39,044 nucleotides of DNA from Nitrospira sp. (GTDB lineage Bacteria > Nitrospirota > Nitrospiria > Nitrospirales > Nitrospiraceae), in contig JABMDK010000006.1 of NCBI GenBank assembly GCA_015903995.1, positions 1 through 39,044 on the forward strand, given 5' to 3'. Positions 34,613-39,044 of the stretch are shown here, piece by piece; position 1 is the stretch's first letter; every line of letters starts with the position of its first letter. The position numbers were made by a program, and so were the translations under genes. The notes below the pieces were generated by a model, which did no database searches, was not told where the DNA came from, and saw only the letters and a list, made by a program, of their open reading frames with translations.

Positions 34613-34659
34613 GTTTCCTAAACCGCGGGTCGTACGTTCAATTCGTATCGGGGGCACCA
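34613..34659 (+). other. tRNA-Arg(CCT) 3' fragment, probable att-site scar
   Basis: These 47 nt read as a tRNA from the anticodon loop to CCA: loop TTCCTAA with anticodon CCT, 3' anticodon stem ACCGC, variable loop GGGTC, T stem and loop GTACG-TTCAATT-CGTAT, acceptor strand CGGGGGC, then ACCA. No matching 5' half precedes it: the bases before the loop (ACCAG) do not pair with ACCGC, and no D arm or GCCCCCG acceptor strand is present. A tRNA 3' fragment of this extent is the classic product of tyrosine-recombinase integration, so the displaced element lies to its left. The intact gene was not found in the window. Confidence 0.75.
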
Positions 34660-34783
34660 ATTTTCAACTACATATTTGGGGACTTCTGGATTATGGCGAG
34701 CCTCAGCTGGACGGAGAATGCCTAAAGAACGCGGTTCGTTCTATTTCTTTCTGCTTCTTCTGTCTTAGGCTATACTTCTCCCT

Positions 34784-35164
34784 ATGGTTCCGTTTCAAGA
34801 CAACATCAGCGGGCTTTCCACACTCGAAACTGTGCTCCGTCTTCAAGGCTTTTTCCGTCACCGCTTGCAACCGCTTGGCGTCTCTCCTATTCAAGCCGGT
34901 ATGTTGCTCTATCTTGACCGGCACCCTCAGTGCCAAGTGATTGAAATCGCTTCAGCGCTCTGTATTCAGAACCTCGCAGCGGTCAAGACCGTTCAACTGC
35001 TTCAGAGAAATGGATGGTTACGCAAACCACAGGCCAATGCGAATAGAAAGATCGTCAAGCTACAGCTCAGTGACAAAGGCACCGCCCTCGCTCAAAAGAT
35101 CAAAGAAAACATCGAAGTCACTGACAAACTTTTTGCACTGGCCGCCAGCGACAAGGCTGCGTAA
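34784..35164 (+). CDS. MarR-family transcriptional regulator
   Basis: 126 residues starting MVPFQDNISGLSTLETVLR. The winged-helix core is LGVSPIQAGMLLYLDRHPQ, VIEIASALCIQNLAAVKTVQ and LLQRNGWLRKPQ, then an NRKIVKLQLSDKGTALA wing. Helices at both ends would form the dimer. The MarR family senses small molecules or oxidants and usually represses neighbouring genes, but no divergent target is obvious. It starts 124 nt to the right of the tRNA fragment. The frame of an upstream overlapping reading was rejected because it lacks the fold. Confidence 0.82.
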   Translation: MVPFQDNISGLSTLETVLRLQGFFRHRLQPLGVSPIQAGMLLYLDRHPQCQVIEIASALCIQNLAAVKTVQLLQRNGWLRKPQANANRKIVKLQLSDKGTALAQKIKENIEVTDKLFALAASDKAA

Positions 35165-35283
35165 GCGTTTCTCAATATTGCCATCAAACAACACAACTAG
35201 ACCGCCAGCCCCTCGAACCGAGCCCACGCCTACCCTCTCTTTGTCCTGGTGACGCACTCGAAATATGGGAGCCCGCGCTTCTA

Positions 35284-35334
35284 CCAGACTAGCAGTCTGG
35301 GCTAAAGTCGCCTGCTGCTATATAGCTTATATAG
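35284..35334. repeat. Paired hairpins in intergenic region
   Basis: Two close palindromes in the 289-nt gap after the MarR gene: CCAGACT-AGC-AGTCTGG (35284-35300) and CTATATA-GCT-TATATAG (35318-35334). The second is flanked by CTGC / GCAG, which extends its pairing. They could be operator sites or an intergenic repeat; no copy elsewhere in the window was found. Confidence 0.55.
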
Positions 35335-35453
35335 TCGGCAGAGTTATGGGCCATTCCTTGTTTGAGCGAAGCCATACTCCTCATTGCTGCGCACCATAGC
35401 CTTGACTCCTCTCCACGGTCGGCCTAGCGTGGCGGGACAATGGAGGTGCGCTG

Positions 35454-35795
35454 ATGGCCGACGAAATAAATAAGCAAGCCGTGGTAGTGACAGACATCCG
35501 TATGCCGTTCTTCTCGATGGTCATTTTCATGGTGAAGTGGGCCATCGCGGCAATTCCAGCCCTGTTTATCCTCATCGTATTCGGGGTCCTGACATGGGGA
35601 ATGCTCGGTGGGCTCCTCCTCTCGCTGACCATAGGCAAACAGACAGACTCCGTTCGCAATCTAGGCACCGGGACACCCACTTCCGTACCAACTTCTACGG
35701 AGTCAACTCCATCCGTACCGGTTGAATCCACATCCGTTTCCAAACTCATCATGGCAGGAATCGTGGTTGAGCCCTCACCACATGGCAGCAAGTAG
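35454..35795 (+). CDS. Small hypothetical membrane protein
   Basis: 113 residues with GGAGG upstream of the ATG. A hydrophobic region at ~18-60 (FFSMVIFMVKWAIAAIPAL and LFILIVFGVLTWGMLGGLLL) should form one or two helices. It is followed by a Thr/Ser/Pro/Val-rich tail (SVPTSTESTPSVPVEST) that looks disordered. No domain is recognised. Confidence 0.65.
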   Translation: MADEINKQAVVVTDIRMPFFSMVIFMVKWAIAAIPALFILIVFGVLTWGMLGGLLLSLTIGKQTDSVRNLGTGTPTSVPTSTESTPSVPVESTSVSKLIMAGIVVEPSPHGSK

Positions 35796-36033
35796 TGGAA
35801 CGCTGCAGCGTGGCCATGCTTTGCGACTTAGCTGCGCTCTTCTACGACTCATCCCCTTGCGTCGCTTCACGGTGCAATGCGCTGCTTCCTGTTGCTCTGA
35901 AATACTCAACAGTGTTCTGATTCTGTGGAACCCTTCGCTCACCCGCCGGTCATTTGCCTGAAAACGTGTCCGTAGCCAACCTACTTTAACCCCCAAATTG
36001 ACAGCACTCAACGCACGGCGTAGCATTTAGCGA

Positions 36034-36366
36034 ATGGCGCGGATCTCTGTCTTGTTGGCAACTCTGCTCGTCGTTCTGACTTTCAATGCCTATGCCTGTG
36101 TCTTGCCGTTGCAACAAACAAGCGAGATGGACTGCAGCTCAGGGATGGAACAGCCCCTGCGTGGGACCTGCGATGCGTTTCTCGAAATAGGCCCGCAGTC
36201 ACAGTTTTCATCTCACGACGCCGCAAACACGTTCCATCTTGCATGTGCATTACCTGGTCATCTTCTTCCCGACTCATTTATTCCACTTATTCGAGTCACC
36301 AAACCACCAGGCAGCACCAATACACCCATCCATCTTTCGATCCCCACAACAGTCCTGAGGATTTGA
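36034..36366 (+). CDS. Exported small cysteine-containing protein
   Basis: 110 residues with a signal peptide (ISVLLATLLVVLTFNAYA) and a short mature part with Cys at AC-VLP, MDCSSGM, GTCDAF and HLACALP. The MDCSSGME motif and the copper-storage-like gene just downstream suggest a metal role, but no known family was recognised. The 108 nt to the next gene allow a shared transcript. Confidence 0.65.
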   Translation: MARISVLLATLLVVLTFNAYACVLPLQQTSEMDCSSGMEQPLRGTCDAFLEIGPQSQFSSHDAANTFHLACALPGHLLPDSFIPLIRVTKPPGSTNTPIHLSIPTTVLRI

Positions 36367-36474
36367 TACTCCCTGCCGTTTAGCGTTCGACTCTTGGCCG
36401 TTAGGCAATTTCTTACGCTTTTTTTTCGCGGTCCACGTAATCAGCATGGACCATACAACACGAAAGGGGGACGT

Positions 36475-37017
36475 ATGCCAGACATCAGCAGAAGAATATT
36501 TGTGACCACCGGTGCGTCACTACTCGCTACTGGTGCGTCGTTGATGATATCGAGAGGGGTGGGTGCCGCCACACACGATGCGGGCCATGATCCGATGCAA
36601 GAACCTCAGAGGCTCCCGGACTCGGCACCTCTCCACATGCCAGGAGAGACGACCACCATGGACGGGCATTGCATGGACGAGGAAATGCGACGCTGTATTC
36701 AGCTCTGCCAAGACTGCCATGTGACCTGCATCCAAATGATCGGTCATTGTTTACAACGTGGAGGTGGGCGTGCAGCCCCTAACCATATCCGGTTATTGAT
36801 GGACTGTGCACAGCTCTGCACGACGACCGCCGATTATATGGCCCGGGAATCTTCTCTTCATGACCGCCTATGTGGCCTCTGCGCTGAGATCTGTCGGCTC
36901 TGTGCGGAAAGCTGTGAACAGGTAGGAGGAGACGATCAGATAGTGAAGCAATGCGTCGAGCTGTGCCGCCGCTGCGCCGAATCTTGTGAACGTATGGCAT
37001 CGAAAAGCGGAGCCTAG
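36475..37017 (+). CDS. Tat-exported four-helix-bundle copper-storage protein (Csp1-like, DUF326)
   Basis: 180 residues from the ATG at 36475, which has AAAGGGGG upstream. A twin-arginine signal (SRRIFVTTGASLLATGASLM) directs export. The mature part is Cys-rich: 17 Cys, mostly in CxxxC and CxxC spacing typical of helix faces (CIQLCQDCHVTC, CAQLC, CGLCAEICRLCAESC, CVELCRRCAESC). In the Csp family such helices store many Cu(I) ions inside the bundle. A His/Met-rich stretch (HDAGHDPMQ, HMPGE) lies before the bundle. This is a likely periplasmic copper store; a hairpin follows it at 37058. Confidence 0.88.
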   Translation: MPDISRRIFVTTGASLLATGASLMISRGVGAATHDAGHDPMQEPQRLPDSAPLHMPGETTTMDGHCMDEEMRRCIQLCQDCHVTCIQMIGHCLQRGGGRAAPNHIRLLMDCAQLCTTTADYMARESSLHDRLCGLCAEICRLCAESCEQVGGDDQIVKQCVELCRRCAESCERMASKSGA

Positions 37018-37372
37018 CAACTCCCATTCCTGGGGAGGCTCAGAAATGAGGTATACACCCGGCCGCCACTCCAGGCGGCCGGGCTGTTCGGACTAGGTGC
37101 CGTTGCTACAGTCTCTCTTCTCTTGTGCTGCGCGGCACCCATAGCATCACATCGAAAACAATCCGCTTCTCCCCCCATACCTTTTCCCTCTCGAATAAGC
37201 AGAACCATAGTCCCTGTAAGGTTTTGGCCCAGGTACAGACTACAACCCATACGATCGGATGAGGGAGGTCCTCACGCAAACACAAGGGATTGATGGACTC
37301 TACACCATCCGGTTGTCGCACCTAGCGGAAAGTCTTAGCAAGCAATGGGCTGTTAACCAAAGGAGATCGATC
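37018..37372. other. Noncoding region after the copper-storage gene
   Basis: 355 nt with no supportable gene. It contains the hairpin at 37058-37083. The reading frame that continues upstream from the next gene (to 37259) lacks a ribosome site and is not counted. Confidence 0.55.
37058..37083. terminator. Strong hairpin after the copper-storage gene
   Basis: A perfect 10-bp G+C-only stem, CCCGGCCGCC (37058-37067) and GGCGGCCGGG (37074-37083), with loop ACTCCA, 40 nt after the stop. No U-tract follows (CTGTTCGG), so it may end transcription only partly or protect the mRNA 3' end. Confidence 0.6.
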
Positions 37373-37678
37373 ATGACGCACACACCGATCAGTATGAGAT
37401 CTGAGAAGAACGCTGAGGCTCTGAACCTATCCATAGCGGCAGCACTGGTGATGGCTTTCGCAGCACCCAGTTACGCGACTGATTTGCCGACCTCAGTCTC
37501 CGGAAAGGCTTCGGACGCCTTAGTCACCCTCGCCACCACCGGCAATCCAGAGCCCCTGCATGCCGAGCTCGGAGGCACGGTAATTTCATCGGACGACCTG
37601 CAGAAAAAAGCGAACGCCCTGATGAAGTTACAGAAGACGGAGCATCTGGCCCCCAAGGCCCTCGTCGCACCGAATTGA
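37373..37678 (+). CDS. Exported small hypothetical protein
   Basis: 101 residues from an ATG after AAAGGAG. A long N-terminal region with a hydrophobic core (NLSIAAALVMAFAAPSYA) is probably a signal peptide, followed by a short acidic/polar mature part (DLPTSVSGKASDALVTLA; SDDLQKKANALMKLQK). No Cys and no known domain. It ends 3 nt before the next gene, so the two are likely co-translated. Confidence 0.62.
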   Translation: MTHTPISMRSEKNAEALNLSIAAALVMAFAAPSYATDLPTSVSGKASDALVTLATTGNPEPLHAELGGTVISSDDLQKKANALMKLQKTEHLAPKALVAPN

Positions 37679-37681
37679 GAC

Positions 37682-37870
37682 GTGTACGCAATGGTCGCAC
37701 CCACCATTACCAAGGACAACTTCATTGTGGCCGACAGTCAGGGAAATGTGCTGAGAGTGGATGTCGGCGATTCAGAAGGACATCGGATGCCGTTTGTGGT
37801 CGAAACCATCGTGGAAGACGGAGGAACGCCCTGGTATCTGGAGTTCTGGCGTTGGATTACCCGTCAATAA
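37682..37870 (+). CDS. Small hypothetical protein
   Basis: 62 residues starting at GTG 37682, 3 nt after the previous stop; an ATG at 37691 (MVAPTITKDN) is an alternative start. The sequence looks like a compact beta-rich domain (NFIVADSQGNVLRVDVGDSE, then MPFVVETIVEDG) ending WYLEFWRWITRQ. No family is recognised. Confidence 0.55.
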   Translation: MYAMVAPTITKDNFIVADSQGNVLRVDVGDSEGHRMPFVVETIVEDGGTPWYLEFWRWITRQ

Positions 37871-37922
37871 TCTGGTTCAACCGAGCCGGACCACGTGCTA
37901 CTTTTTATCTTAGGTGAATACC

Positions 37923-39044
37923 ATGACAACCAGTCCGATGTCCGACGACCGAAATAGTTGCCACAAAGCCCTGCTGATTGTTTCCCTGCTGGTGCTCGGT
38001 GGCTGTGCATCGAGCGCCGCCGTTCTTCCTCCACCGGCACCCTTTACTCCGGTCTCCGCCGACTTCGCCCATGTCTGGAAGAAGGGCACGCATCCCTTTA
38101 CCGGTGCGGCGGTGAGGAGGCGGGGAAGGACAGCCTGATGCCTTGTTGCGCTACCGCGACGGCCGCCTCGTGAATATCAAGGATGGGACGGGCCTCTCGA
38201 ATACCAGCGCAACCTACGGCAGTACGGCGATCGACATGGACGCGGACGGAGACACCGATTTGATCGTCGCGCGCGAGAACGGCGTCTATCTGTATCTCAA
38301 TGACGGGGGACGATTTCAAGAAAGACCGATCCCCGTCGATCTTCCCGTGGACTCGGTCCCGTTTAGCGTCGCCGTCTCGGATATCGACCATGACGGGGAC
38401 GGAGACCTCTACATCAGCGTCTTCGTGAATGCAAAGAAGTTCCGGAGAACGATTCGACGCACGCCAAGCCGAATCGCCTGTTATTGAATAACGGGGACCT
38501 CACGTTTATGGACATTACCGAATCGTCCGGCACGGCCAGCAAACAGAACACCTTCCTCTCCGTCTTTGTCGATCTGGACTCCGACGGGTGGCAAGACCTG
38601 GTAGTCTCCCAGAATACCGGCGCAGTCGAGATCTTCCGCAACATGAAGGATCGGACGTTTCAGCCTGTTCCTACCAAGTCAGATTTCGGTTTTTGGATGG
38701 GCTTAGCAGTTGGCGATATCGATAACGACGGCGACCAGGATCTGTTCCTTACCAATGTGGGACGATCGATTCCTCTCTTCCTGACGTCGGGCAACCTGCG
38801 AAAGGACCAGCGTCACACACACGATTGGATGCTCTGGCGAAACGACGGCGACTTCCGCTTTACCGATGTGACCGAACAGCACGGATTGACGGGTGAAGGG
38901 TTTGCCTGGGGTGCCGTATTCGAAGACCTGAACCTGGATGGCCAGCTCGATCTGTTCGTGGCCCAGAACTATATCAAATGGCCAATCCACAAGTTCCTCA
39001 AACTGTCAGGACGCACCTACTTACAGGCTGGGGAAAGCGGGGCA
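37923..39044 (+). pseudogene. FG-GAP/VCBS-repeat lipoprotein gene with three one-base frameshifts, cut by window edge
   Basis: A lipoprotein signal with lipobox LVLGGC begins the gene, then FG-GAP/VCBS repeats each with a calcium-type loop: DMDADGDTD, DIDHDGDGD, DLDSDGWQD, DIDNDGDQD, DLNLDGQLD. The family forms beta-propellers on the cell surface or periplasm. The frame shifts near 38112, near 38140 and near 38446; each is repaired by adding one base (a C or G) in a short G/C run, and the protein then reads continuously to the window end. Three identical-type errors in 340 nt suggest sequencing or assembly errors as much as decay. Confidence 0.8.

Larger units (their letters stand above)
34207..34783. 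other. Noncoding region with element-end features
   Basis: 577 nt in which no open reading frame resembles a protein. It contains two tandem 12-nt repeats (34455-34481), an inverted repeat with a 12-bp stem (34526-34571), a smaller CTGGT/ACCAG hairpin (34592-34613) and a tRNA gene 3' fragment (34613-34659). The order is that expected at the end of an integrated element. No integrase gene or remnant was recognised. Confidence 0.65.

Noticed and set aside
34136..34621. Open frame of 161 codons after the metzincin gene
   Set aside because: No ribosome site, no family pattern, overlaps the tandem repeats, the hairpin and the tRNA fragment; composition is not protein-like.
35381..35791. Minus-strand frame of 136 codons opposite the small membrane protein
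   Set aside because: The plus-strand frame has a ribosome site and membrane helices; the opposite frame has no supporting signal.
1..39044. CRISPR array, rRNA, complete tRNA, recognisable integrase or transposase gene
   Set aside because: No evenly spaced repeats, no rRNA-like sequence, no complete cloverleaf and no recombinase motifs were seen on reading both strands; the search was by eye only.

Overview
The window looks like a G+C-rich chromosome segment of a Gram-negative bacterium, most likely a Nitrospira-type member of the Nitrospirota. This is inference from overall gene content: an NtrY/NtrX pair, a hemE-hemH-hemG block, beta-barrel porins, molybdate uptake and a Csp-like copper protein. 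No rRNA or other taxonomic marker is present. The left two thirds is ordinary chromosome. From about 24 kb onward the content becomes accessory.

Layout. 1-10200: two diverged copies (3-1704 and 8494-10200) of the block mazG 3' end / membrane protein / small minus-strand gene / Sel1-gene start flank a purM that has lost its C-terminus, an orphan response regulator, the sigma-54 activator ntrX, its kinase ntrY and a DUF1844 gene. The geometry is that of an 8.5-kb tandem duplication whose junction (about 1705) fuses a truncated Sel1 gene to a truncated purM, or of a strain-mixing assembly join. 10064-13714: intact Sel1 protein, flavin reductase, a palindromic intergenic repeat and cyclopropane fatty acid synthase. 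13725-17343: heme operon hemE-hemH-hemG on the minus strand. 17627-23895: acyl-lipid desaturase, conserved hypotheticals, an EamA exporter, an FmdB / PstS-like / IPT operon, a sugar nucleotidyltransferase and a small HMA-like exported protein.

24185-33235 holds a second copy of the palindromic repeat, then a divergent nutrient-uptake locus. Leftward run a YezD-type small protein (56 aa), an OprO/P-like porin and a NitT/TauT (SsuABC-like) ABC importer. Rightward run a HTH regulator with a periplasmic-binding-protein-like sensor domain, an alginate-export-type porin, modA and a truncated modB. Both halves start from an AT-rich intergenic region with two good sigma-70-like promoters, so one regulator could set outer-membrane porins and ABC importers for sulfur or oxyanion nutrients together. 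modB is cut at residue ~107 and followed by foreign-looking DNA: a secreted metzincin-like protein with QExxH instead of HExxH, short tandem repeats, a hairpin, and a 47-nt 3' fragment of a tRNA-Arg(CCT) gene ending in CCA, i.e. a probable attachment-site scar of an integrated element.

34784-39044: a MarR-type regulator, small membrane and secreted proteins, a Tat-exported 17-cysteine Csp-like copper-storage protein, and at the right edge an FG-GAP/VCBS lipoprotein gene broken by three one-base deletions, which could be real decay or poor sequence near a contig end.
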